From positions 1,951,659-2,015,658 of the forward strand of contig CP091278.1 of the NCBI GenBank assembly GCA_021650895.1: a stretch of DNA of 64,000 nucleotides, written 5' to 3'. Position 1 is the first letter of the stretch, and every line of letters starts with the position of its first letter. Below are positions 8,222-16,622 of the stretch, piece after piece. The stretch is from Candidatus Jettenia sp. Its GTDB lineage: Bacteria > Planctomycetota > Brocadiia > Brocadiales > Brocadiaceae. The notes under the pieces are model-generated. The model was not told where the DNA came from and ran no database searches. It saw only the letters and a list, made by a program, of their open reading frames with translations. Made by a program: the position numbers and the translations under genes.

Positions 8222-9409
8222 TTAAACCTTCTTATCTTTATCAATGATCTCGCCAGGCCCTGTGCCTACTCCTGGCCAAATCTTTCTTCCCGGATAGATT
8301 GTTGTGTTTATTCCTGTGTGAACATCATCAGCGATTATGGCCCCAAACTTCCTTCGGCCGGTATCAATCAGTTCGCCTTTCACTTCTGACTTCACGTTTT
8401 TATTGTCATGTCTTAAATTAGCGGTTATTGTTCCTGCGCCCAGATTGCTATTTTCTCCAACAACGCTATCTCCAATATAAGAAAGATGAGGAACTTTTGC
8501 TTTATCCATAATGATACTGTTTTTTATCTCAACCGCCTGTCCGATATGGCAATTGTTTCCGATAGAGGTATTCCCTCTTAAAAAACAGTTGGGGCCTATG
8601 GTGCAATTTTCGCCAATAACAACATTCCCGTCAATGTACGTTCCCGGTAAGATTACCGTCCCTTTTCCTACGTGTATCTTCCCTTTTACTACAACGTTCT
8701 TCTCTAATTTTCCCTTTATTTCATTTTTTATTTCAGAGACTAAAACGTTATTTACCTGAATTAAATCCCAAGGGTACCCTACAGACAACCAATGTCCTTT
8801 TACCTTTTCACAGACGACTTTCTCTTCTTTGACAAGCTCATTGATGTAGTCAATTATTTCGTATTCACCCCGTGGACTTTTTTTCAGCTTAAATTTGAAC
8901 ACATTTTTATCAAACACATATAATCCCGTATTCGCTATGTTTGACACATATGTCTGGGGTTTTTCAACGATGTTTTTCACCCCTTTACCCGACAAAACAA
9001 AGACGCCGAATCTGCCCGGATCTTCAACTTCACATCCTAGGACAGCGTATGTATGTTTTAAACATGCTTGTATGTCTACTCTGGAAAAGAGATCGTCGCC
9101 GCCTAAAACGAGAAATTTATTTTTAATCAAATCTTCAACAGACTTCAGGGCATGCCCCGTACCCAACTGTGTTTTTTGTTCTCTGTACTGAATGCTTAAT
9201 TTCCCATATTTAGGCCCTATCTCGTTTATGATCATTTCCTTCATAAACCCTACGATTATAATAACCTCGCTCACCAATCCCTGCAAAGCATCCAGGTTAT
9301 GTTTCAGTATCTCTTTATTCATTACTTTTAGTAATGGCTTTGGCTTTGTTAAGGTCAGTGGCCATGTCCTTGTACTTTTTCCCGCAGCTAAAATGACGGC
9401 TTGTATCAT
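8222..9409 (-). CDS. glmU: Bifunctional sugar-1-P nucleotidylyltransferase/acetyltransferase (GlmU-like)
   Basis: 395 residues. The N-terminal nucleotidyltransferase domain (about 1-230) starts MIQAVILAAGKSTR with KPKP following and has GGDDLF as the metal-binding region. The C-terminal left-handed beta-helix (about 245-395) shows hexapeptide repeats and the motifs GAGTITANLRHD and PGRKIWPG found in GlmU and its archaeal relatives. The overall form, with a glucose-1-phosphate thymidylyltransferase-like front end, is closer to archaeal GlmU than to the E. coli enzyme. It probably makes UDP-N-acetylglucosamine from glucosamine-1-phosphate. It starts 3 nt after the glmM stop, so the two are co-transcribed and act in consecutive steps. 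Confidence 0.82.
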   Translation of the reverse strand: MIQAVILAAGKSTRTWPLTLTKPKPLLKVMNKEILKHNLDALQGLVSEVIIIVGFMKEMIINEIGPKYGKLSIQYREQKTQLGTGHALKSVEDLIKNKFLVLGGDDLFSRVDIQACLKHTYAVLGCEVEDPGRFGVFVLSGKGVKNIVEKPQTYVSNIANTGLYVFDKNVFKFKLKKSPRGEYEIIDYINELVKEEKVVCEKVKGHWLSVGYPWDLIQVNNVLVSEIKNEIKGKLEKNVVVKGKIHVGKGTVILPGTYIDGNVVIGENCTIGPNCFLRGNTSIGNNCHIGQAVEIKNSIIMDKAKVPHLSYIGDSVVGENSNLGAGTITANLRHDNKNVKSEVKGELIDTGRRKFGAIIADDVHTGINTTIYPGRKIWPGVGTGPGEIIDKDKKV

Positions 9410-9412
9410 AAT

Positions 9413-10771
9413 TTAAACCCCGATCTCTCTTTTTATACCCTGGGCAATTTCATTCGCCATTTTTTGAATTTCTTTTTTATGTTCACCTTCAATCATAACC
9501 CTGCATAAATTCTCCGTTCCTGAATATCTGACAAGCACCCTTCCTTTTTCCCCTAATTTTTCTTCTGTTTTCCGGATATGCTTCTTTACTTCCAGGGTGT
9601 CGATATCTTTTTTTTCTTTTACCTTAACGTTAATAAGCACCTGGGGCAGGGATTTCATGCATTCTGCTAACTTACTTAGTTTTTCACCTTTCTCCTTCAT
9701 AATTCCCAACAATTGTAAGGCAGAGATTATTCCGTCACCTGTTGTTGTATAATCTGAGAAGATTATATGTCCGGACTGTTCCCCGCCCAAAACATATCCT
9801 TTCTTTCTCATTTCGTCAATAACATATCTGTCTCCCACCTTTGTCTTAACAACACGGATATTCTTTTTATCCATCGCAATGTCGAATCCTTTATTCGTCA
9901 TGATCGTAGTGACAACGCAATTTTTCGTTAATGTGCCTTTCTCTTTCAGGTACATAGCGCATATTGCAATGATATGGTCGCCATCCACATTATTTCCCTT
10001 TTCATCACAAACGATTACTCTATCCGCATCACCGTCTAGTGCTATTCCAATATCTGCCTTTTCTTTTTTCACAACATCCTGCATTATTTCAGGATGCAGC
10101 GCCCCGCAATTCAGGTTTATGTTAAGTCCGTCTGGTTTATCGTTGAGCACAATAACTTCTGCTCCTAACTCTCTGAATATCTGTGGTGCAGTGTTATATG
10201 CGGCGCCATTAGCACAATCCAAGACAATTTTTAGTCCTCGTATACTCAAGTTTTTCATAGAGGCTTTTGCAAATTCTATATACCTTCCTTTTGCATCATC
10301 AACGCTATACACATTTCCTATGAAACTTCCTGTTATATGTTCTGTTTTTACCTTTTCTGTTAAGATATATTTTTCAATTTCCTCTTCGAAGTTATCGGAC
10401 AGCTTATAGCCATCACTGCTAAAAATCTTTATTCCATTATCTGCGGCAGGATTATGTGAAGCGCTAATTACCATACCTGCATCAACATTCAGCGATTTTG
10501 TCAAATGAGCAATGGCAGGCGTTGGCATATGACCAACGAGGAAGGCATCGGCTCCTACGGATAAAATCCCGGATGTTAAAGCATTTTCTATCATACAGCC
10601 GCTGAGCCTGGTATCTCTTCCGATAACAAGTTTAGGCCTTTTCTTCCCGTTTTTTTCCCTGAAAACATGAGCAGTGGCTTTCCCAATGTTCAACACTACT
10701 TCAGGCGTCATAGGGAATGTATTTGCTATACCTCGTATACCATCTGTTCCAAATAATTTTTCCATGTTCAT
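9413..10771 (-). CDS. glmM: Phosphoglucosamine mutase
   Basis: 452 residues with the full phosphohexomutase layout. The GTDGIRG start motif is at residues 8-14, the phosphoserine loop SASHNP carries S105, the metal loop DGDAD lies at 246-250 and the phosphate-binding RYSGTEN loop is near the C-terminus. It interconverts glucosamine-6-phosphate and glucosamine-1-phosphate in the route to UDP-GlcNAc for peptidoglycan and lipopolysaccharide. Residue 3 is a second possible start. It is upstream of the GlmU-like gene with a 3-nt gap, making a compact glmM-glmU unit. Confidence 0.93.
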   Translation of the reverse strand: MNMEKLFGTDGIRGIANTFPMTPEVVLNIGKATAHVFREKNGKKRPKLVIGRDTRLSGCMIENALTSGILSVGADAFLVGHMPTPAIAHLTKSLNVDAGMVISASHNPAADNGIKIFSSDGYKLSDNFEEEIEKYILTEKVKTEHITGSFIGNVYSVDDAKGRYIEFAKASMKNLSIRGLKIVLDCANGAAYNTAPQIFRELGAEVIVLNDKPDGLNINLNCGALHPEIMQDVVKKEKADIGIALDGDADRVIVCDEKGNNVDGDHIIAICAMYLKEKGTLTKNCVVTTIMTNKGFDIAMDKKNIRVVKTKVGDRYVIDEMRKKGYVLGGEQSGHIIFSDYTTTGDGIISALQLLGIMKEKGEKLSKLAECMKSLPQVLINVKVKEKKDIDTLEVKKHIRKTEEKLGEKGRVLVRYSGTENLCRVMIEGEHKKEIQKMANEIAQGIKREIGV

Positions 10772-10843
10772 TTATTATCTGTTCAAAAATAATCGTATAG
10801 TACACTGTCAACTTAATTTACCATAATAGACTCTCTCGTATTT

Positions 10844-10924
10844 GTCATTGCGAGGGGTATTTTCCCGAAGCAATCTCTTTTGAAATGTCCAAGGGATTGC
10901 TTCGGACAATACCCTCGCAATGAC
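10844..10924. repeat. Palindromic GTCATTGCGAGG repeat
   Basis: GTCATTGCGAGG(GG) at the left is answered by CCTCGCAATGAC at the right, with inner arms GAAGCAATCTC and GATTGCTTCGG. The same palindrome is found inside the MITE-like element at 62520-62756. This is a dispersed extragenic palindrome; no gene is involved. Confidence 0.8.
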
Positions 10925-11495
10925 ATAGCCCCATGCAGTTGAACCAATACAAATCGTATTATCATGAATTATATTGACACTGTAGTAGTGCTTACGAAAA
11001 ATATTTTGTAGTGGCAAGGTGCGCCTTGCCACTACGGTCTTTTCTGATTCATTCGGGTTAAAATATTAAAGCAAAATTTCATGAGATTGCAATGTATTTT
11101 ATGGTAAAGAACTCTACGGATTACCGCTATGTAAGTACCTCACCATAAGTCTTTGTACCTATTTTTTGATTAAGTGAAGGTAGAATTCAGAAGCCAGGAG
11201 ATAGAATCGTGTGTACTGTGGAGTATGCAGTATTGGTAAGTTGGGTTGAGGAATGAAACCCAACGGATATTCAATGCAAAATGTAAAACGAACAATTAGC
11301 AATGATCAATGCTAACTGCTAACTTTGCACTGCATATCAGTCTCTCGTAAAATGTGCAAATATTTATGTACAGATACTTATAAGACTCAATAATGTTCTC
11401 GCGTAAAATCGGTAACAAAGCTGAGCTTATGGTAAAACGATTGGGTAATTGCTTGCTATGGAAGGTTTTGTCTGGCAAGTTATCGTTTAGTCAAG

Positions 11496-11639
11496 GGTGG
11501 CACTGACAAACTCTGTTTGTCAGTGTGTTATATTGCCTATCCACGTTAACATTTGAAACAAGCACGGACAAACAAAGTTTGTCCGTGCCACCATAAAACC
11601 CGCTTACATAAAATGAAAATTTCTATACAATCAAGTTAC
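11496..11639. repeat. Dispersed repeat with 'GACAAAC..GTTTGTC' palindromes
   Basis: GTGGCACTGACAAACTCTG begins the block. Small palindromes TGACAAACTCTGTTTGTCA and GGACAAACAAAGTTTGTCC follow, and it ends in AAAATGAAAATTTCTATACA. Close relatives occur at about 37387-37610 and 63220-63305. No open reading frame. Confidence 0.7.
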
Positions 11640-11644
11640 AGGGC

Positions 11645-11925
11645 CTTTCAACCACGCATACGTTGCAAAGCGGCTTTCGTGCCATGCAGGTACTCCGGCC
11701 GTGGGTTTGGGTTATCATAACAAGGCATGCCCTTGTTCATTTTTCCTGTGGAATGATTTTGCATAGCGATTGTTCGGTCTTATCGGGATCGCTGGACTTG
11801 TCCAATTCTAAACGGTGGGAAAAATGAAAGATATGGGTATCCACGGCTATGGCCGTCTTCCTGCTTACCTCAAGGCAGGTGAAGACTTTAGGATCGCCTT
11901 GATCGGTGATTATTGAATTAGCAGT
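11645..11925 (-). pseudogene. nth: Endonuclease III (nth) remnant
   Basis: The minus strand reads RKTAIAVDTHIFHFSHRLEL, then KIIPQEK, an in-frame TGA at 11737-11739 and THGRSTCMARKPLCNVCVVE followed by RPC. This matches endonuclease III: the helix-hairpin-helix/VDTHV region and the C-terminal C-x6-C-x2-C-x5-C iron-sulfur loop. The stop falls where the family has tryptophan (TGG to TGA). About a dozen residues are missing between RKTA and IAVDTH, and the N-terminal half is gone. The family is a DNA glycosylase/AP lyase for oxidised pyrimidines, but this copy cannot be functional. Confidence 0.78.
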
Positions 11926-11949
11926 GACTTATACCAACAATGCTATTCA

Positions 11950-12105
11950 CAAATCAAGATGGGTAACCCCATTCGCCCTGTTCAAGCCAGGCTAAAAAAC
12001 TTTCAGTATCCTCGTCACAGAAGAATGTCTGTAAACGGCGATTTCCTCGCTGAGTAATATGGTGTGGAACTTCCAGTACGACTTACACGAGCAATTCTGG
12101 ACATG
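11950..12105 (-). pseudogene. N-terminal fragment of a REP transposase
   Basis: From an ATG-like MSRIARV the minus strand, read across two frame changes, gives a run close to RGNRR..TFFCDEDTESFLAWLEQGEWGYPS, as at the start of REP-associated transposases. It is cut off by the nth remnant. The repeat end at 12122-12162 immediately upstream probably marks the element border. Confidence 0.6.
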
Positions 12106-12121
12106 CTCACATCTTAACTAT

Positions 12122-12162
12122 TTTAAAAACAATGGCAATAATTAAGTATGGTGTCCCCAGAA
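12122..12162. repeat. Element end, second copy
   Basis: Matches 876-915 (…AATTAAGTATGGTGTCCCC). It lies exactly between the REP-transposase fragment and the truncated ModE-like fragment, consistent with being the terminus that interrupted the latter. Confidence 0.65.
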
Positions 12163-12265
12163 TTTTCCAAATTTTTCAGGCGGTCTACGGCCTCTAAGAG
12201 CATCTTCCTCCCTTCCGCAAAAGCCACTCCGCCGTTTTTCTCAAACCATATCTTGAATTTTACTT
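12163..12265 (-). pseudogene. ModE-type HTH N-terminal fragment
   Basis: The minus strand reads KFKIWFEKNGGVAFAEGRK followed by MLLEAVDRLKNLE. This is the usual opening of ModE/LysR-type winged-helix proteins (k.Wle..G...fGeGR..LLeaid..gs). It stops at the repeat end at 12162, so only the first ~33 residues remain. ModE proteins sense molybdate in other bacteria; here there is no functional product. Confidence 0.55.
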
Positions 12266-12314
12266 TTATAAAGGTGATGTACTATCATTTCGGTGTCAAT
12301 AGAAAAACCCATGG

Positions 12315-14498
12315 TTAAGACTTGTTTCGTTTCTTTATTGGCAGCGTTATTACGATTTTTGTAAATTCTCCTTCCTTGCTTTCGATCGTAAGTTTGCCGC
12401 AGTAATTTTTGATAATACCATGACTAATGCTTAATCCTAATCCGGTTCCAATACTCCGGGGTTTTGTGGTAAAAAAAGGATCCATCACTTTATCTCTTAT
12501 ATGAGCAGGTATACCAATACCATGATCATAAAAGATAATCTTCAGATACGGATGGTTATCAATCGTTACTTCCTCACTAAGAATCTCCAGGATCTTATCA
12601 TCATGTGTTCCTGGGTACTTTTGGTTTAAGGCATACCGTGCATTACTTATGATATTTAAAAAGACCTGTTGGAACTGTTGTGGATGGACAAATACATTAG
12701 GTAATTCCTGCGAAATATCGCATTTTATCTTAATGCCGTCTCTCCGCGTTTGGGGATTGGTTAGAATAAGCACATCAGACATTATTTTATATAAGCTCGT
12801 CGGAACTTCTTCCTCGCTTACGGTATGCGGCTTTGCAAAAAAGAGGAGACTATGCACTATTTTGGCTATGCGGTCGCTTTCCTTAATAATCCGGCTGGCA
12901 AGGTCTTTTTCCTTACTTCCCTCGGTGCTTTTATTAAATAATATTTGAGCACAGTTGATCACCCTTGTTATAGGATTGTTAATCTCATGTCCTACTCCTG
13001 CTGCCAATTCACCTAATGCGGCCAATTGCCTGTTAGCCATGGCTTCCCTTTCTAATGCAGCCTTTTCGGTTATATCCAGGAAAGACCCTAAGACACCAAT
13101 AATATTACCCTGTTCATCCTTGATAGGGATTTTTATGGTATGAATGATACGTTCTTTTCCATTCTTCATGTATCTCTCTATGATATCCTCTGCTTTCCCT
13201 GACTCTATAATCCTTTTGTCATCCGCCCGATATTTATCAGCAAGTTCTTTCGAGTGAATATCATAGTCGGTCTTTCCGACAATTTCCTCAGGTTTTATGT
13301 GCAAATCCCTTGCTAAATTTTCATTGCAAGATACATATACCGAGTTCCTGTCTTTGTAAAATATCCTTTGTGGAAGATTCTCAAGAAGCATTCTATAGTC
13401 CCTCTCACGTATTCGTAATGCCTCTTCTGTCAGTTTACGTTCTGTAATTTCTTCCTGGAGTAATTGATATGTACGGGCATGGGAAATTACCAAACCACAA
13501 ACTTTAGTAAGCATGAGGGCAAGGTTGAGATATTGTTCCTTATATTCCGGGAAAGCAAAGCCTGTAGACTCGAGAATGCCTAATACTTCATTCTGATAGG
13601 TGATTCGAAGCAAAAATCCATCTCTTGATTCTGTCCAGGCATAATCCCCTTGTAAACTCAGGAGCCGGTTTTTTACTGCCTCGTTGTCAACTGGCTCTGC
13701 AGGCTGGGAGTAAATATTTCCTGGTTTTCCAGCTTTAAAAGGAATATAGGTAACCCTATCTGCCGCAAAGAGTGTGACATATATATTGAGTATAGTTTTA
13801 ATGGCTTCCTCTTCTGATGTCAGCCTGGTTAATCTACTCAGTAAATCACACATCATAGAATAATCTGCGAGTTGTCGGTTGATACTGGGGAAGGGCTGCA
13901 ATTGTTTGCTTTTGCAGTTTAAACGCCATTCAAGGACTGTCTTTATCAGAAACAATCTGAAGAAATCTAAACCCACGGGCACAATTTCAAAAGGAATACC
14001 AGTGAAATTGGAAAATTCACGAAGATAATCGGAACTCTTTAAGTCAACCCCGGTATCCAGGAGTATGAGCTTTGTAACGGATTCTTCAAAGAATTGTCGA
14101 ATTAATTGCTTATCAAACCCACTTTTCTCTAAAGAGTGGTACCAATATTTGATGGATCCGGGAACTGACAGGTGAGCACCTGCTTTAAGGTATTTATCAA
14201 TAAGAGTACTATTTATGAAGAGAGAAAAACACTGGTCTATTTTATGAACACGACAGTGTTCAAATCTTTTGGAAAATTCTCCTGGTTCAGGAATGCAGGA
14301 GTTACAAAATATATGAATTTGGTCAAAGGTGTTTTTACTGCTGGCAATGATCTTTGTTAATGCTTCCGTGTTTTGCTGAACATCACTGTGAGCGGGAAAT
14401 TTCATTACCGTTACATCATCAAGTCCTTCCGATTCTGTAATGGCTGACGCTTCACGCTCAAGGTACTCACAAAACATGAGGCAAAGTTTACCTGTCAT
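12315..14498 (-). CDS. Histidine kinase with DUF1638-like, GAF and PAS regions
   Basis: 727 residues, no clear membrane segments, so likely cytosolic. Residues about 1-195 resemble DUF1638, a family often found beside corrinoid methyltransferases: Cys-rich IFCNSCIP, VPGSIKYWYHSLEKSGFD, and KLILLDTG near 143-150. Residues about 215-345 look like a GAF domain, 365-480 like PAS. HisKA follows with H504 in AAGVGHEINNP, then HATPase_c at about 600-725 with the GTGLGLSISHGI ATP-lid motif. The ATG lies inside the end of the upstream corrinoid/methyltransferase gene (11-nt overlap), so the two are translated together. No response regulator is adjacent. Kinase activity is well supported; DUF1638 assignment is by pattern only. 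Confidence 0.8.
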   Translation of the reverse strand: MTGKLCLMFCEYLEREASAITESEGLDDVTVMKFPAHSDVQQNTEALTKIIASSKNTFDQIHIFCNSCIPEPGEFSKRFEHCRVHKIDQCFSLFINSTLIDKYLKAGAHLSVPGSIKYWYHSLEKSGFDKQLIRQFFEESVTKLILLDTGVDLKSSDYLREFSNFTGIPFEIVPVGLDFFRLFLIKTVLEWRLNCKSKQLQPFPSINRQLADYSMMCDLLSRLTRLTSEEEAIKTILNIYVTLFAADRVTYIPFKAGKPGNIYSQPAEPVDNEAVKNRLLSLQGDYAWTESRDGFLLRITYQNEVLGILESTGFAFPEYKEQYLNLALMLTKVCGLVISHARTYQLLQEEITERKLTEEALRIRERDYRMLLENLPQRIFYKDRNSVYVSCNENLARDLHIKPEEIVGKTDYDIHSKELADKYRADDKRIIESGKAEDIIERYMKNGKERIIHTIKIPIKDEQGNIIGVLGSFLDITEKAALEREAMANRQLAALGELAAGVGHEINNPITRVINCAQILFNKSTEGSKEKDLASRIIKESDRIAKIVHSLLFFAKPHTVSEEEVPTSLYKIMSDVLILTNPQTRRDGIKIKCDISQELPNVFVHPQQFQQVFLNIISNARYALNQKYPGTHDDKILEILSEEVTIDNHPYLKIIFYDHGIGIPAHIRDKVMDPFFTTKPRSIGTGLGLSISHGIIKNYCGKLTIESKEGEFTKIVITLPIKKRNKS

Positions 14499-16188
14499 AA
14501 TCTTTAACCCATTCCAGTGGATAATGTCCCCATGTATGAACAGCCTTTGCTATAGCCATTAACACCTCTTCAGGTACTTGTAAAGGGATTTCACCATGGT
14601 TATCGGATAGGATATAACCTCCACCGGGACCTACCCTGGCAATAGCCTCTTTTACAGCAGATTCTGCCTGTTGAGGCGTCCAGCGGATCATCTCAATAGC
14701 ATTCAAATTTCCAAGAACACTAAGTTTTCCCTTGCAAGTAGACTTTATTTCAGCCAAATCTTCGAGGGCACTCGCGGCAATCATTATTGCCCCCGTTTGT
14801 GCAATATCAGTCAGGATAGGTAAGCAGCGCGCGGCACTCATGTGGATTGCGGTAGGACCTTTGATTTTGGAAATGATTCTCTTTGCAATTTCAAATCCTG
14901 TCTTGAGGTACATTTCTCTTGGTATAATGGAGGCTGAAGAAACCGGGTCGGAATAGGCAATCGCAGTTGCTCCAGCTTCTAGCTGAGCATTTGCCCATTC
15001 CACACAAAATATCTCATTTACCTTCATTAATTGCCAGAACAATTCCGGGTCTTCATACATTAACTCTATATACTTATCGAACCCCATCTGCATAACGGGT
15101 AATGTCAGGGGAGAAGTTACAACCCCCAGGACAGGGGCATCATCAACCTTTTCCCTCAGCATTCTCGTGGCGTTTAACACCTTATATAAACAGCTTGATT
15201 TTTGAATATTTGGTGGTTGTAGATACTTGATATCTTCTCTCGTACGGATAATGGGTGCGCCTGCATTGGGCGGGCCGTCATCAAAATACATTACTTCGGC
15301 ACCCCATGCCTCCACTTCAAGGGCAGAATAAAAGAAGTTAGTGACACAATCATGCCGATACCGGGCACGGAAACGGATTTGTGCCTCTACAACATTCTCT
15401 GGCCTGGAGAAATACTCTTTGAGTGATATACCTAATTCTTTGGCGCCATGGAGGATAGTGGGTAAAAAGAACGGTACCCGGTCCGGTTCCTTATAGTCGA
15501 GTGTTGTTAATATGCGTTGAAGTGATGTCATATGTGCCTGCATCATAAGTTCACTCTTTGTTAACTCAGAAATGATGGTTATTACTTCTGATGCGTTATG
15601 TCCCATAGCATCAGCACCTACTTCTTTCCAAAGTTGATTATCAAAAAGAAAAGGAGCGCCTCCAACGATGATTTTGGTATCAAGATTGGACTCTTTAAGC
15701 AGCCCCTTTACCTGTTTTACTCTCAGGGCCGATCGAAGCATCAACGTTGATATCAGAAGGATCTTAACTTCATCCTTTTTGACATAATCAACGAGGTTAT
15801 CTACACGAATTCCATGTCCATAATCGAGTAATTCAAACCCACTGGCGCGTAAAACTGAATAGACAATGCGCTTGCCCAATATATGATAATCTTCAAGAAC
15901 GGCAATAGCTATTTTTACCTGGGGCCTTCGATTATGTGCACCTGGTGGAAGAATGGTATCTACTAACTCTTCACAAATACGTCCGCCCATATAAACCTGG
16001 GATAGAGCAATCTTCCCTTGCTCCCACCCCAAACCGATCCGCTCCAAAGCGGGGACAATGAGTTTATCTATAGTCTGAATTGGGCTAAAGTCCTTACTCA
16101 ATTCCATAAATATTTCTTTAGATACTAATTGATTCGTGGATAACAGCGCTTGTTCAAACCTGGAGATAAATTCCTCAAGTTCTTTCAT
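14488..16188 (-). CDS. Corrinoid-binding domain fused to MtaA/UroD-like methyltransferase domain
   Basis: 566 residues. The first ~215 are a MtaC-type B12 module: helical cap, then DYHILG at 100-105 (the DxHxxG cobalt-ligand motif, H102), S147-T-L149 and GG at 176-177. Residues about 225-560 form a uroporphyrinogen decarboxylase-fold domain of the MtaA/CmuA kind. Such domains normally bind Zn through H-x-C plus a distal Cys. Here H449 is followed by M450-S451, and the distal segment reads SDNHGEIP (528-535), so the usual thiol ligands appear replaced. The domain may bind another ligand or only sense methylation state. It overlaps the kinase gene by 11 nt. Confidence 0.82.
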   Translation of the reverse strand: MKELEEFISRFEQALLSTNQLVSKEIFMELSKDFSPIQTIDKLIVPALERIGLGWEQGKIALSQVYMGGRICEELVDTILPPGAHNRRPQVKIAIAVLEDYHILGKRIVYSVLRASGFELLDYGHGIRVDNLVDYVKKDEVKILLISTLMLRSALRVKQVKGLLKESNLDTKIIVGGAPFLFDNQLWKEVGADAMGHNASEVITIISELTKSELMMQAHMTSLQRILTTLDYKEPDRVPFFLPTILHGAKELGISLKEYFSRPENVVEAQIRFRARYRHDCVTNFFYSALEVEAWGAEVMYFDDGPPNAGAPIIRTREDIKYLQPPNIQKSSCLYKVLNATRMLREKVDDAPVLGVVTSPLTLPVMQMGFDKYIELMYEDPELFWQLMKVNEIFCVEWANAQLEAGATAIAYSDPVSSASIIPREMYLKTGFEIAKRIISKIKGPTAIHMSAARCLPILTDIAQTGAIMIAASALEDLAEIKSTCKGKLSVLGNLNAIEMIRWTPQQAESAVKEAIARVGPGGGYILSDNHGEIPLQVPEEVLMAIAKAVHTWGHYPLEWVKDYDR

Positions 16189-16206
16189 AGTGGAAGATTT
16201 CTATAC

Positions 16207-16235
16207 TATTATTCACAAATTCTATTTATTGACAA
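16207..16235 (-). promoter_or_regulatory. Sigma-70-type promoter of the corrinoid-kinase operon
   Basis: On the minus strand TTGTCA (16235-16230) and ATAATA (16212-16207) are 17 nt apart, and the -10 box lies about 19 nt before the ATG at 16188. The leader would be very short and no clear Shine-Dalgarno precedes the ATG, so translation may start on a nearly leaderless message. Confidence 0.55.
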
Positions 16236-16253
16236 GTTACAACTAATAAAGAA

Positions 16254-16330
16254 AGCTCCAGAGGAGCGACCTGAAATATGTCCACTTTTTGTTTGAATGG
16301 AGAGAAAAAGCCGGCCGCTCCTCTGGAGCT
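16254..16330. repeat. 15-bp perfect inverted repeat
   Basis: AGCTCCAGAGGAGCG (16254-16268) and its exact complement (16316-16330) flank a 47-nt loop. It resembles dispersed extragenic palindromes. It lies between the convergent end of the EF-G-like gene and the corrinoid operon promoter, and could also form a long hairpin in RNA. From 16331 to 16622 no further feature was recognised. Confidence 0.75.
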
Positions 16331-16622
16331 AAATGCAGTACCCGTATTCAACACTACAGATAGTCGGCTCCGATGGAGGGCGGAAGAAGATAGTGGAGTC
16401 TTGCAGAGGTAACGTGTTTTGTTTTGGAACAATCTGCGCCTATCTCTCGATTGTTATGATATAAATATGTTACTCTCTATTCCTCTATCTGATGTCTGGA
16501 CTTTTCAAAAAACTAAGTTGTTAACGGCGAATTATATCACCAATGTAATAATAATACAAATCATGGTATTACCCTGCAAGAACTTCTTTTTATATCGACT
16601 TTACTAATTACCTTGCTAATTT

